A stretch of 64,000 bases of DNA from Aquatica leii (Eukaryota; Arthropoda; Insecta; Coleoptera; Lampyridae), in NCBI GenBank assembly GCA_035610365.1, contig CM069432.1, forward strand, positions 27,776,354 through 27,840,353, read 5' to 3'. This document shows positions 43,795 to 54,399 of this stretch, piece after piece (positions within the stretch are counted from its first letter, which is position 1; each line of letters begins with the position of its first letter). Under the pieces are notes generated by a model, which ran no database searches, had not been told where the DNA came from, and was given only the letters and a program-made list of their open reading frames with translations. The translations under genes and the position numbers were made by a program.

Positions 43795-45238
43795 AACAAA
43801 AACATTGAAGAAATAGCAGGTTGAGATTTTTACTGGAATTTTAAGAAAAAACATCCTGAAATATCATTAAGGCCACCTGAAGCTACGAGTTTGAGTAGAG
43901 TTGTTGGCTTTAACAAGGCAGAAATTAGCAGATTTTTTTTTAGAATCTTTCCCTTTTGTATGAGAAAAAGAATTACTCTGCCAGTGACTTTTATAATGTC
44001 GATGAAAGCGGTTTACAGACTGTACATAAACATTTAAAAATATTGGCGCCAAAAGGTGTTAAGCAAATAGGCAAAATCACCAGTGCAGAAAGAGAAGATA
44101 CCATCACAGTTATTTGTTGTTTCAGTGCTTTTGGCAATTAAGTGCCACCTTTCATCGTGTTTCCTAGAAAAAACATGAACAACCGCCTTATGAAAAATGC
44201 TCCTCTCGGTGCAAAAGGCTTCGCTAGCTCAAATAGTTGGAGCAACTCTGAAGTCTTTACAAAATGGATACAACATTTCATAGACCCAGTTAGACCGTCT
44301 AAGGAACACAGGGTATGCCTCATTTTAGATAATCATGAGAGCCATATTTGTCTTCTTTACTTTCTCATACCTCTCATAAAACACAACCTTTGGACAGAGT
44401 ATTTTTTGGGCCTTTGAAGACTGAATTTAACAATCAGTGTGCATATGGGATGAAATCCAATCCTGGCAAAAGAATTACTGTGTATGAAAATGCCGAGTTA
44501 TTCGGCACAGCTTACCAAAAAGTTGCAACTGTTGATAAGGGGGTTAATGGGTTCAAAGCCTCTGATATTTTTCCTTATCAACCTAGCGTCTTCTCTGAAG
44601 AGGATTTTGTGGCAGCGGAAGCACTTTCTTTTAAACCAAATCAATAGATTGAGGCTGCAATACGAGAAAAAGAAACAACGCCACCTCATTCCACCAGCAC
44701 GTCATTTAAAGCTACTGAGACGATGCAGACAATTCATGACGTTCCAGTAATAGATCACAGTGATATTTTTACTTATCCCACAAATAAGGCAGAGGCTATT
44801 AAAAGAAATATAAGAAAAAAACATTCTGAAATTTTAAGTTTGACGCCATGCAGGGAAGAATTAGTTCAAAAACACGAAAAATCAATCAAAACAGCAGCAG
44901 TGAAGTCGAATACTGTAAAACGTCATCGTAAAAAAATGAAACCTACTGAAGATGATACATCTGATGAAGAAATAGTTATGTCATCTTCAGATGATGAAAG
45001 TGAGTGTTATTTCCAGTTTAATGAATTGGACGGCGTTCCCAAGAAACATAATTATGTTTTGGTAGAATTTAATACCAAAGAACGAAAAATTTACTATGTG
45101 GGAAAAATATTAACTGAGATCGACGAAAATGAAGAATACGAAATATCTTTTTTTAGAAAAGTGAAAAATTTGAAAAGCATTTTGTTTTGCCAGTCAACTC
45201 AGATATGTCCCTTATCAAGAAGACTGACATTAAAATGA
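43795..45238 (+). pseudogene. Tigger/pogo-family transposase (C-terminal two-thirds)
   Basis: Joined pieces read [20 protein letters not shown] (43855-43915), [15 protein letters not shown] (first catalytic Asp, about 43980-44030), VPPFIVFPRKN (44141-44175), CLILDNHESH (second Asp, about 44318-44350), HKTQPLDRVFFGPLKTEFN (third Asp, about 44368-44430), then a C-terminal tail to 45238 with acidic SSSDDESE and YVLVEFNTKERKIYYVGKI. This is the DDE_1 fold of Tigger, jerky and CENP-B-like transposases. A stop in the frame near 44141 and a frameshift near 44345 break it. The helix-turn-helix N-terminus is missing. Confidence 0.88.
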
Positions 45239-45555
45239 TTTTACCGGACCCCATACTACACGGTAAAACAAAACGGTAACAGTCGTTTTTATCCTTTGGT
45301 GTGTCCTTTGGCAACTTGGCCGTGAATTAATGATTACTATTTTTTTTTTTATCGGCAATTAAATCAATAATTATTTTAATTAATTTTGTTCATTGTTGAC
45401 TGAAATAATAATATTTAAGTTAAAAAAATTCTGTTTTATTAGTTCTTGTTGCTTTGCCGTTTTGCTGCGTCATTAGCGTTACTGTGCTGCGCTATTACCT
45501 CGATACGTAGGGGTACTAGCGCAAGTGACTATTTAAAAAAGTTGATTTTTATTAG

Positions 45556-45725
45556 GAGGTATAAACTGATCTATTTTCTTCACTGTGTTATAACGTGTAG
45601 TGATATTCTTCTTTCCTAGAACCCTCTTTAGTCTGTCAGTGACACCGGCAACGTAGGGTGAGTAAGCATATGTTTCTGACGGTGTCTCTGCAGCAACCTC
45701 AGCTTGCTTCTCCTTCTTCTTCTGA
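45556..45725 (-). pseudogene. Possible Penelope-like element scrap
   Basis: The minus strand reads AYSPYVAGVTDRLKRVLGKK, then NITTRYNTVKKIDQFI, then PPNKN. The PYV-GV-(S/T)-(D/E)-RL-RVL...(I/V)-T-R-(Y/F)-TV-KI pattern resembles the region just after the RT in Penelope-like elements. It is fused directly to the end of the BEL-2 integrase. It is short, so this is tentative. Confidence 0.4.
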
Positions 45726-45727
45726 AC

Positions 45728-46256
45728 AGAACAGTCTGCAATTCTTTAACAGTAAGAATTTGTGTATCGATCGACTTATATAAGTGTGTTTTAATAGCTT
45801 TTATATTGGCCTCCCATATACCACTAAAATGGGGACTATAAGGCGGATTATTAGATTTTTCGTTCCGAAAGTTCACAATAAAAAAGATCCAGATTCGCTT
45901 GAATTTAGTAATTTGTACATATCGTCTAACGGGATTTAGCTCCAATATAGTTAGTACCACAATCAGAATAAAATCTTGAACATAGTCCACGACGACTTAA
46001 AAATCGTTTGAGAGCCAACAAAAAGGGATTTGTACTGAGAGTAGACACAACTTCAAGATGTAAAGCTTTAATAACCAAACAAACGTAAACATATGTAAGC
46101 CTTTTGAGTCTTGAAGCCTCTACGTCGACTAATGGAAATATGTATGGGACTAGCATAATCGGTTCCCGTGTAAAGAAATGATTTTGTTTCTCTAACCCGA
46201 CAAACAGGCAAATCAACCATAAGAGGAAATGTAGGTTTTGGACGAAATTTTAGCAT
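45728..46256 (-). pseudogene. pol: BEL-2 integrase
   Basis: 46256-46068 and 46216-45926 overlap in two frames: LMVDLPVCRVRE and TGTDYASPI (first Asp), then YVYVCLVIKALHLEVVSTLS, FLLALKRFLSRRG and FYSDCGTNYIGAKS (second Asp in YSDCGTN). 45990-45628 continues with NNPPYSPHFSGIWEANIKAI and KTHL, where the third catalytic Glu is in WEANIK, then ILTVKELQTVL. These are hallmark Pao integrase blocks. After about 45728 the sequence changes to the Penelope-like scrap. At least two frameshifts. Confidence 0.88.
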
Positions 46257-46448
46257 ATATTACAAGGTTGAAGACTCATAACAACTTTGTTTTCATTTTC
46301 AAGCCATATACGGAAGCCATCCTGTTCTCCGCAGTAACCAACAATGCGCCCCACGACACTCTTTTTGTTCCACTTTTGTCTTTGTTGTCTTGGCACATGA
46401 ATAAAACACTTTCGGCACATACCAGATATTGGTTAAATTATTTCGTTG

Positions 46449-47458
46449 CTACTTTCCATGCAACAACATTTCCACATTTACAGTGCCGGATCCATAAGCA
46501 AGAATAACATCATTGTTACCAATTCGTACCTGCTTTGGTATTGTAAATGCTTCATATGATTCATAGTCATGTGTGCAGATGCTCCTGAGTCGGCTAGTCA
46601 TAAATCTATATCGTTGACTCCAGCTATCGTGCACATAAATGCATATCCAGTACGATTTGAATTTCCAGAAGAACTCCCACAAGCTGTGGTTTTTGTACCT
46701 ACAACATCCTTTAACGGACAGGTTTTCACAAAGTCTTGCGACACTTAAAGCACTTTTTCTGACGTACTTTCTTCCTATTTTTATTCTTAAAGTTACTTGA
46801 GGATTTTGCCATAAAAGCTGTCAAATCATCTTTTTGTTCAAGTAACAGCATTTCTATTAAACGTAATCGTTCAGTGAGTTTATTTATAGTTCTCTTCTCC
46901 AAAGGAACCGACTCCCAAACACTTTTGAATTCAAAGTATTCAGATAGTAAAGTTGATATAATCCTACTTAACAACAGTAATTCATGCAATTCCGAGTTCA
47001 CTAACCTTTTTAATTCACAGTTCAGTTCCCTAAAATTTCTTTGTAATCGTGAAAAGATAAAAAGATGTCCTCGGAGGGAACTCGTTCACTGCTAAAAAAC
47101 TGCTCCATTAAGCGATCTAATCGTTGACCACTACTTTGTTCATATACTGACAATAATTTGTCCCATATAGCCTTTGCTGATTCACATGTGGCCGTTAGAT
47201 CCACATTTCCTCCTATCATGTTACCCACGAGAACCAACTGTACCAGCGCGTTCTTTTTATGAAATGCTTTTATTTCTGTTTCACAAATTCTTTTGGTTTC
47301 TTCTGTAAGTGTTGGAGTGTCAACTGGTTTAGCAGGCTCCGTATAGGTTCCAACAGCAACAGCACATCGTGGTGACGCAATAAAAGTTCTACTTGCCTTT
47401 TCCACATTGTCCAATTTCCAGCGCCTTCGAGCTTATCGATTTGAAATTTAAAATCCAT
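46449..47458 (-). pseudogene. gag: Copia-2 gag and protease start
   Basis: 47458: MDFKFQIDKLEGAGNWTMWK, RQVELLLRH, the Copia-type Gag start (compare Copia-1 LVNEEQWETWKWQIELCL). 47414-47022: CESAKAIWDKLLSVYEQSS, GQRLDRLMEQFF (compare TDAKEIWDTLISVFEQSS, LQCLYTLFDSFF). 47001-46726: LTERLRLIEMLLLEQ and a partial knuckle CFKCRKT. 46682-46449: AFTIPKQVRIGNNDVILAYG, SGTVNVEM, the region after the DSG protease motif. Three frames are used, so it is dead. Confidence 0.85.
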
Positions 47459-47537
47459 TCTACAAATAGATTTTGTTACGTGTTACCGTGTACCACTTTT
47501 TAATTTTCTTTTACAAAATAACTCGCGCATACGAAAC

Positions 47538-47553
47538 GATAACGGACTGAGTC
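47538..47553 (-). promoter_or_regulatory. Copia-2 primer-binding site
   Basis: The minus strand reads GGTTATGGACTCAGTC, matching GGTTATGGACTCAG just inside the Copia-1 5' LTR. Copia elements prime from an internal fragment of initiator methionine tRNA, and this sequence has that form. Confidence 0.75.
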
Positions 47554-47783
47554 CATAACCTCTTATAATTTAAATAGTTTTCGGTTATTAGTACGTTTAA
47601 TAATAATCCAAATGTAAAAAAAGATAAAAAGATTTAATTGTAATTTAACATAAAAACATGGTGGTCAGTAACTACATTACATTCATTAGATAGTGTCTCA
47701 TACATAGCTGACGGCACAAAAATAAACTAACTGTTTGGCTGTGTTTACTCCAGGAGAAAACTAAAAACCGTACAAAGTTACCA

Positions 47784-47797
47784 TTAAGTAAACAACT
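47784..47797. repeat. Target-site duplication of R1-2 (low-coordinate copy)
   Basis: TTAAGTAAACAACT here and TTAAGTTAACAACT at 51167-51180 differ at one base. They flank the poly(A) end and the truncated 5' end of the R1-like element. Confidence 0.85.
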
Positions 47798-48373
47798 TTT
47801 TTTTCTTTTTTTTTTTTTTGAGGAGGGGAAACCATTTATTGGCTGAGTGTGTGAGATTCTCCTTGCCATCTTGGCAAGGCCTACCCACTAAAACCTCTCC
47901 TCACATCTCCTTTTCACCAGCATAGGGTACCGCTTTCGCATTCTTCGCTATGCTAGCTTGGCAATTAGCTGTCTCCTTAGTTACTTATCTCTTTTTCTCT
48001 CTTTCTTGCTTCCTCCTCTCTTTTCTTGATTATTTTTGTGTACCAACTTTCTATTTCTTTCCATTTATCCTCGTTCTCGCACATTACGCTAATGATGTTA
48101 GATGCTTTTATTTCTTCTCCTATCTTTTCTTCGATTTTCCTTCTTTCTTTCTTCCATCTTTTACATTTAAACGCCGCATGTTCTTTATCATCCTTTTCAC
48201 TACAATCCGCGCAGTTGTCATTTTCCCTTTTTTTAATTTTGTGTAAGTATTCTCCATTTTCACCGTGCCCAGTTAGCAGCTGCGTTGTATAGTAACTCAG
48301 TCCCCGTGTTTTCTGTGTATCCAGAAGTATATGTTTAGAATCAGTTTTTTGTCCATGACTCTCCGTCTTCCCA

Positions 48374-51166
48374 CTATTTCTGCCATTCCGCTATTGTTGC
48401 ACTAGTGTCCATTTTATCTTTTCTTTTTTTAGTCAGGATCTGTAGCGGTGAGATTCCTGCAACCACCATAACGTCTTGTGTGTTTACGGTTCTGTAAGCT
48501 CGACTAACTCTTATTGCTAGGATTCTTTGCACCCTATCTAATAGTTTATTTACAGTTCCAAATTTGATTGCTTCCTGCCAAATCTCTGCTCCGTACAATA
48601 CGATTGAATCTACCGCGTGTGCTATAACTTTCCTCTTTGATGATCTGGCTCCTCCATGATTTGGCAGTATCCTCCTTAATGCGTTTGCTTTTGTAAGAGC
48701 CCTATCTGTTATCGTCTTGACGTGCTCAATGAAGCTGAGGTTTTTATCAATGGTTATACCAAAGACCTTGATACTTTTCTGGGTTATTATTTTTTGACCT
48801 AGTAGTTCTAAATTTAGCGCTGTGATTCTTCTTTGCCCCGTCATTAGTCCTACTTTTGTTTTCTCTGGAACCAGCTTTAGTCTGTTTTCCGTCATCCATG
48901 TGATAATGGTTTCCATTGCTATCTTTGCTCTATATACTGCTTCTTGTATCTGTTTGGATCTTATAACTATTGTGAGATCATCTGCAAAGCCAATCAGTTT
49001 AACCCCATCTGGCATACTTAATCTTAGTACTCCGTCGTACATGACATTCCATAGGATTGGCCCAAGGACCGAACCTTGTGGAACCCCGGAGGTTACTTTG
49101 TGTACTATATTTCTTCCCTTCGAGTCATTTATCTGTATGCTTCTTCTATCAAGTAGTTCTGTAGTATATTTATTAGATATCCTGGTATCTTCATTTCCAC
49201 TAGTGCCTTCATTATTTGTCGTCTAGATGCCGAGTTGAAGGCATTTTGTACATCTATTGCTATCACTAGGCATACCTGCCTTGTCCTCCATGTCCCAGTG
49301 TTGGCCTCTTTTATTTCTTTCGTCACGACTCTTATTGCGTCTATTGTTGACCTCCCTTTTCTAAAGCCAAATTGGTTGTCAGCAAGCTTCTTTTCAATTT
49401 TATGTTTGAGGCGCTCGGCCAGTACCCTCTCCAATATCTTTCCCGCAGCGTCTATCAGACAAATAGGTCTATATGTCGAGCTCGTCTCTCCCTTTGGTAT
49501 TAGTACTAGGTTTGCTTTTTTCCAGCACAGTGGAAAATTACCTTCTCTGACACACGAGTTTAACACATTAGCCCAGGTCTGTGCTCTTTGTATAGCCACT
49601 ACTTTTACCACCTCGGCAGGAACTCCATCAGGTCCTGGAGCTTTGCCCGTAGCCAGTCTTTTTGCTGCCTCTTCCACCTCCGTGCCAAAAGCTGGTTTTT
49701 ATATCTGTCACTTTCTTTAAGTTTATCTTCTTCGAGAATTATTTTTTGTATTATTTCTATCATTTTTTTATTATCCAAGGCAAATATAGTTTTTTTTTAT
49801 CTTTTTATAGATTAACTGGTACCCTTTTCCTCAAATACAGTCGAACTCCTATATAGTGATGTTCAAAATTCTCTTCAAAAACATCGATCATTATATAGAA
49901 ACTTCATTGTATAGAATTTATACTTAAAAAATAAAACGTACATAAGAAATAACATATTAATTATAAACCCTCTTTCGTTTTGTCATTTTTAACCAACTTT
50001 ACACTTAAACAACTTGAAACGAAAAAAATGCAAATGAGACGTGTTCAATAACATGACATTGCATTTCAAAACTCGAAGGAAATCCTATAATCCTCTAAAC
50101 AATTCATGCATTTATGTCATTTACAAATGTACAGAATTTTTAGTACCATTAACCTTTCTGTATTGTAAATTAAGAAGTCTTATAATCCGCTTATCCGTTT
50201 AACAATGCGATATTGTAAAGGTAAAGTAAATTGTACGTGATTCCAAGAAAACTTTAAGTAGTTGGGTAACATTTTCTTTGAAAAAGATCATAATATAGAA
50301 TTTGAACATCATATTTTCGAGGTGTTTTTACACGCATTTTAACCCAAAAGTCAATATCCTAAAGAAAAAATCACTAAATAGAAAAAATCATTAAATAGGA
50401 GTTCATTGAATAGAGGTCCGACTGTATCTTGATCGAGCTCGTCACAGATCTTTTTCCAGCACTCCTTCTTACTTTTTTTGATCATCACTGTTAGTTTTTT
50501 TCTTTCCTCCTTTAGTATTTTCTTTTCATCTTGAGTTTCATCACCTTTCCTAATCTGGTGTTGGTAATTCCTTCTTGTTTTGATGCATCTTCTTCTTTGT
50601 AAGTTGATCTCTTCGTTCCACCAGTATTCTCCCCTTTTATTTGTTGTTCTTATGGGCATAGTTTCCTTACATAGTTGACGTAGGAATTTAGTCATTTTAT
50701 CTACTGTATTTAGGTCTTCTTCTGCCGTTTGTTTTACCATATGCTCCAGCCTTGTTTTATTCAGTTTATTAGTGTTCCAGGTTGAAGTTACCGTTGTTTT
50801 CCCTTTTAGAATATTGCTCCTTGTGTCGTCCCATATCCATTCGATATAACGATGATCGCTGAGCGATTCCGTTTCTAGGACTTGCCAGTTTGTTATTCTC
50901 TCTTTCATATCGTTGGTGCTCAATGTTAGGTCAATATAGGTTTTTTGTTTTCCTCTCACGAAGGTTGGTTTGTTTCCTCTGTTAAGAGTTATGAGGTCTA
51001 GGTTAGCCATCCATTCCTCTATTATGTTTCCTCTTTTGTTGTTTCGTGTTGCGCCCCAGGTACTAGACGCGGCGTTAAAATCGCCACCAATTAGTGCACC
51101 TCCTTTTGCTGCTGATTTTATGGCCTTTGCTAGTTCTTCGAGATCCGCTTTAAAAACCTCAATGTC
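48374..51166 (-). pseudogene. R1-2 ORF2: endonuclease (partial) and reverse transcriptase
   Basis: 51166-51010: AKGGALIGGDFNAASSTWGA, the endonuclease core. 51010-50430: TYIDLTLSTNDM, ESLSDHRYIEW, and the linker ending in ICDELDQD, where the MITE interrupts. 49677-49129: GKAPGPDGVPAEVV, LVLIPKGE, YRPICLIDAAGKILERVLAE, NQFGFRKGRSTIDAI and VIAIDVQNAFNSASR. 49042-48374: KLIGFADDLTIVI (FADD catalytic site), KVGLMTGQRR, ILPNHGGARSSKRKVIAHAV and VLYGAEIWQEA, R1-clade style. The block between 49129 and 49042 with PQGS is in a shifted frame (GSSVLGPIL-like). The final Cys/His region is not in frame. Confidence 0.92.
49838..50424. mobile_element. Pogo/Tigger-type MITE (587 bp)
   Basis: Ends CAGTCGAACTCCTATATAGT (left) and, as reverse complement of the right, CAGTCGGACCTCTATTCAAT, with a TA target duplication (49836-49837 and 50425-50426). 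CAGT(C/T)GAACCTC...TATA ends are characteristic of pogo-type elements. The interior is AT-rich and noncoding. Removing it rejoins the R1-2 linker after ELDQD. Confidence 0.9.
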
Positions 51167-51534
51167 TTAAGTTAACAACTAATGTTTTGATATTTAACGG
51201 TATTGTTAAAGACTTTAGTGGCGCAACCTTTGCCTTGGAGCATAAAAGATGACATACAATTTTTCCGTCTGCATTAATAGAACGAAGGTACACGGAGGTT
51301 CCGTATGCTTAAGAACTAGCGTCTGAAATCCCGTGTAATTGAACGGACTTGTAATTACGACAGATAGTATGACGAGGTATTTTTAGATTGCTCAAATTTG
51401 TAATTGATGCTCAAAATTGTAGCCATTTCTAACGTATATCTAAAGGAATCGATTCATCCCAGTTCAATTCTTCAAGCCACAGTTGTTGTAAATTTAATTT
51501 TTGAATTGTTGTCATGTACAATAATTCCAAAATT

Positions 51535-52422
51535 TCAAAAACTTAGAAAATCTAAAGGATTGTATATGTGATCCGTTTCGGATAAAATCAACCTCTTGGT
51601 AATCTTGGTGCAGCATAATGAAGGAATCGCAGAAATTAAATTATCAGTGTCAGTCTGCCACGATAAAACGAGAATTTTTGTAGATTCATATTCTCCAAAT
51701 GTTATCAGATTTGGATGTACCTCAGATGGATTTACGTGGTTTAGCACTCGTGGGTCATTTGAGATCAATTTGCAAATACGAAAACATCCTGACAACTTTG
51801 GGTAAACTTTTGATTGTGCGCGTTCTAAACTGTCACATCCAGTTAAGAGGTCGTCAACATAGAAATCTTTGCAAATTATTTTAGAAATTACAGGAACAGA
51901 TATTTTACAATCAAGTCCCAGTTGATATAGAAAACGTATGGCAAGAAAACTAGCTGCAGCTGTTCCGTATGTCACGGTACTAAGGATCGTATGATTGAAG
52001 TTCCTAATCACCAGTTTTTCTCTATAGTATATTTTGAAGAGATCTCTGAGAAGGGCAAACAAGTACTTGCCGATACATCTTTTCGATGTCAGCCGAAATA
52101 ACACAAGCAAAGGAGCGCAAACCTAAGAGTATGGAGAATAAATTTCGTTGCACTGTGGGACCGACCATTTGTAGATCGTTGATTGAATAATTACTTGCAG
52201 ATAGGAAAGAATTAAATACGCTATGCTATCCTCTTTAAGTACGCAATGATCGGGTAGGTGATAGATTGGACTAGCATATAGAGTAGTTAAAAGAGACATG
52301 TGGCCTAATTCAATGTATTCGCGCATAAATGAGACGTATTTAGTTCGCATACGCTCATTGCGAGAGAGACGTTTTTTCAATGCAAAGAATAATCTTTTGG
52401 CTGCTTGATACAACTCGCCCAA
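51535..52422 (-). pseudogene. pol: BEL-2 reverse transcriptase
   Basis: 52422-52123: TKYVSFMREYIELGHMSLL and YHLPDHCVLKEDSIA, the Pao pre-RT blocks. The palm with the first Asp falls in the frameshifted gap near 52122-52050. 52110-51535: TYGTAAASFLAIRFLYQLG, DFYVDDLLTGCDSLERAQSK (YVDD), CFRICKLISNDPRVL and ILVLSWQTDTD. 51240-51180 continues with VAPLKSLTIPLNIK, the start of RNase H, which is cut by the R1-2 insertion. The frame is open for 191 codons around the active site. Confidence 0.9.
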
Positions 52423-52559
52423 TTTAGATCTTTTAAAGAAAAGCGAACTATAAATAGTCCAGAAGAATTTCGTTTGGTATTACAACAAAGTGGTTTTCGC
52501 ATTCTGCCTCTTCAATAGACAGAGGTTTTTTATGAGAAATTTCCTCAATTTCTCAAAAC

Positions 52560-54130
52560 TAAGACTACATTCTGTAAAGAGAACGCACTGCAAATTGGAT
52601 CACTGACAATCCAACCAAACCAATTTTTTTGTAACTTTGATTGACCAGGTTCAAGTGAGTTCTGGTCTACGCATAGCAAATCGTAAAATCATCCTGCATC
52701 AAGATGGACGTCAACAGAACCAGGTTCCATAAAATTTGTATCAGCTAATGTGATATTATCTGAACTTTGAAGGTGCTTTGTTTTAACGTCTACGTTAGGC
52801 AGAAATCCCATAACAATCGGTATTATTAAGCACAAAGTTTCTAAAAGATATTCTTTGTGTTTTGCACTTCTTGACACGTCGCATTCCGAATTAAGATTTG
52901 TAAAAGTGTTCATTAAATCCAGAACCTTTATGTGACCACGTTTTTTCAGGTTTTAAGCGATTGAATAAATCTGCAGTTATGTAATTACTTTGACTTTTCA
53001 AATCAAACAATGCTCTAGCTACAAGAAATTGACGATCATTATTTGCAATTTTAATAATGGCTGTATGAGAACGTTGTTAAATTATGTTCGACTCCATCTA
53101 AAATAGTTGTTAAAGTTTGAGCGAGAATGGAAGGCAATGCAGGTATCTCACTGTTTAAATGAAGCAATAAATAGTGTCTGCCTTTACCATGACGACAGCT
53201 AAATCGCGATTTGGAATTTTTTTGGATATATGACCCTTATAAAAGCAATTGGAACAAAGGTTGTTCTCTTTGGCATAATGAATTCAATTGTTTAGAGGAA
53301 ACGATTTGAACTTTTCACAGCAGAAAATTAGATGAACGTCTTTGCAATATTGGCAAGTGTGATTGTTAGAAACAAAAGAGCGAACACCAATGTACTTTGC
53401 AATTTGTTTGCTAAGCACTTGGGATACATCGCGTGAATGCATATGGTTTCCTGTGTCATTTGCAACTGCTTCAGCTATACTAGCCTTCAATTCAAGAAAA
53501 TCCAAAAATTCGAAAACTGTAGGAGAGTTTATGATGTATTTGGACTATTCTCAGTCTAATTTGGTGCGTGAATCTAAATTAGCGACTAAATGCTAAATAA
53601 TAATTACTTCGCCTATCTTATCTTCAGGGACAAGTAATCCTAAAAACTTTACATGCTGCATTGTATTATCGATAATTTTTCTAAATTTAGCTGAGGATAC
53701 TTAAATCTTGTTATCGACGGAAAAAAGAGCAATGATGTGATTTCTAAGCATCGTTTTTATTTACTAAGCTTTCAAAAGCATCCCGAAACTCAATCCACGT
53801 TTGGTGTGAGCCACTGAATTTTGGAATATCTATTGCTGGCAAACGAAAGTATGATATTTGATTATCGCTACTGTTTAATGAATGATTTAAATTCGTAGCA
53901 TTTTCAGATTTTTCGCGCAACAATATTTCGACTTCGGCGTCAACTGAATTGTATCACGCATCGAATGAATCACGTTCAACGTATTCAGGTTCAGGCTCTT
54001 TCCACTCGCATTCTATTTGTGTTTGTATGGTGTCGAACGACTTCATTAAATCTACGAAAGTTTGATAACGCTTTCCTAATTCTGTTTTTTGTTTAACTGT
54101 AATTTCCGCGACATCGTTTGGTAAGGTTTC
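52560..54130 (-). pseudogene. gag: BEL-2 gag (main part) and protease
   Basis: 54130 downward: LPNDVAEITVKQKTELGKRY, then QTFVDLMKSF and ECEWKEPEPEYVERDSFDA, then YFRLPAIDIPKFSGSHQTW and IEFRDAFESLV, classic Pao Gag. 53505-53284: NHTCQYCKDVHLIFCCEKFK, followed by AKENNLCSNCFYKGH, the Cys/His clusters. Around 53010-52920 (LVARALFDLKSQSNYITADL-like) lies the protease region, with the catalytic triad degraded. 52913-52689 is the protease C-terminal part. Stops at about 53955 and elsewhere. Confidence 0.83.
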
Positions 54131-54313
54131 TGCTAATTAAAATTAAACTAAACCGTATGCATTAGCAAGCGCCATCTAGTGTGCAAAACCAGCGACTCTA
54201 AGTTAAGTCAAGTCAGGGTTTCAGTACGCGTGACGCGAGAAGTGTTCTTAGTTAATTAGTTAGTCAACGTTGTACAAAACTATTGTTTCTTTGTATACAC
54301 ATTTAATAATACA
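54131..54313 (+). repeat. Copia-1 5' LTR
   Basis: TGCTAATTAAAATTAAAC ... CATTTAATAATACA. It matches the 3' LTR except for seven substitutions by eye and an 11-bp segment (near AACGT|TGTAC) missing here. Confidence 0.95.
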
Positions 54314-54327
54314 GGTTATGGACTCAG
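54314..54327 (+). promoter_or_regulatory. Copia-1 primer-binding site
   Basis: GGTTATGGACTCAG directly after the LTR. Copia-family elements use an internal fragment of initiator tRNA-Met here. Confidence 0.8.
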
Positions 54328-54399
54328 GTGCGCTTTGATCTCGCTATTGAGTGTATTCGCTGTGAAAGAATTTAGTAACACATTCGTGACAAAGAAACA

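Larger units (their letters stand above)
40170..45512 (+). mobile_element. Pogo/Tigger-type DNA transposon with R1 insertion
   Basis: The left end reads GTAGGGGAGGTCGGGGTATT then AGCGCAA (about 40172-40196). Near the right end the reverse complement of about 45485-45510 is CTACGTATCGAGGTAATAGC then GCA, so TCG(A/G)GGTA(A/T)TAGCGCA is shared in inverted orientation. A Tigger-like transposase C-terminal two-thirds lies at 43800-45238. Its N-terminal DNA-binding part is absent, replaced by the R1-like element at about 40364-43790. Confidence 0.75.
46257..47783 (-). mobile_element. Copia-2, truncated Ty1/Copia element
   Basis: In minus order: candidate 5' LTR (about 47783-47567), primer-binding site GGTTATGGACTCAGTC (about 47553-47538), gag (47458-46726), and the start of the protease (46682-46449), after which it is cut near 46257 at BEL-2 integrase. 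It has the same gene order and primer site as Copia-1, opposite orientation. The outer end meets BEL-2 exactly where the R1-like element inserted. Confidence 0.75.
47797..51166 (-). mobile_element. R1-like non-LTR element R1-2 (5' truncated)
   Basis: A minus-strand insertion ending in a poly(A) run (T-rich on plus, 47797-47820) and truncated at its 5' end within the endonuclease domain at 51166. It is flanked by a 14-bp target duplication with one mismatch. A 587-bp pogo-type MITE lies in ORF2. Its site is at the junction of BEL-2 and Copia-2 and not in ribosomal DNA, so it is an R1-clade element without the classic 28S specificity, or a non-specific event. Confidence 0.92.
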
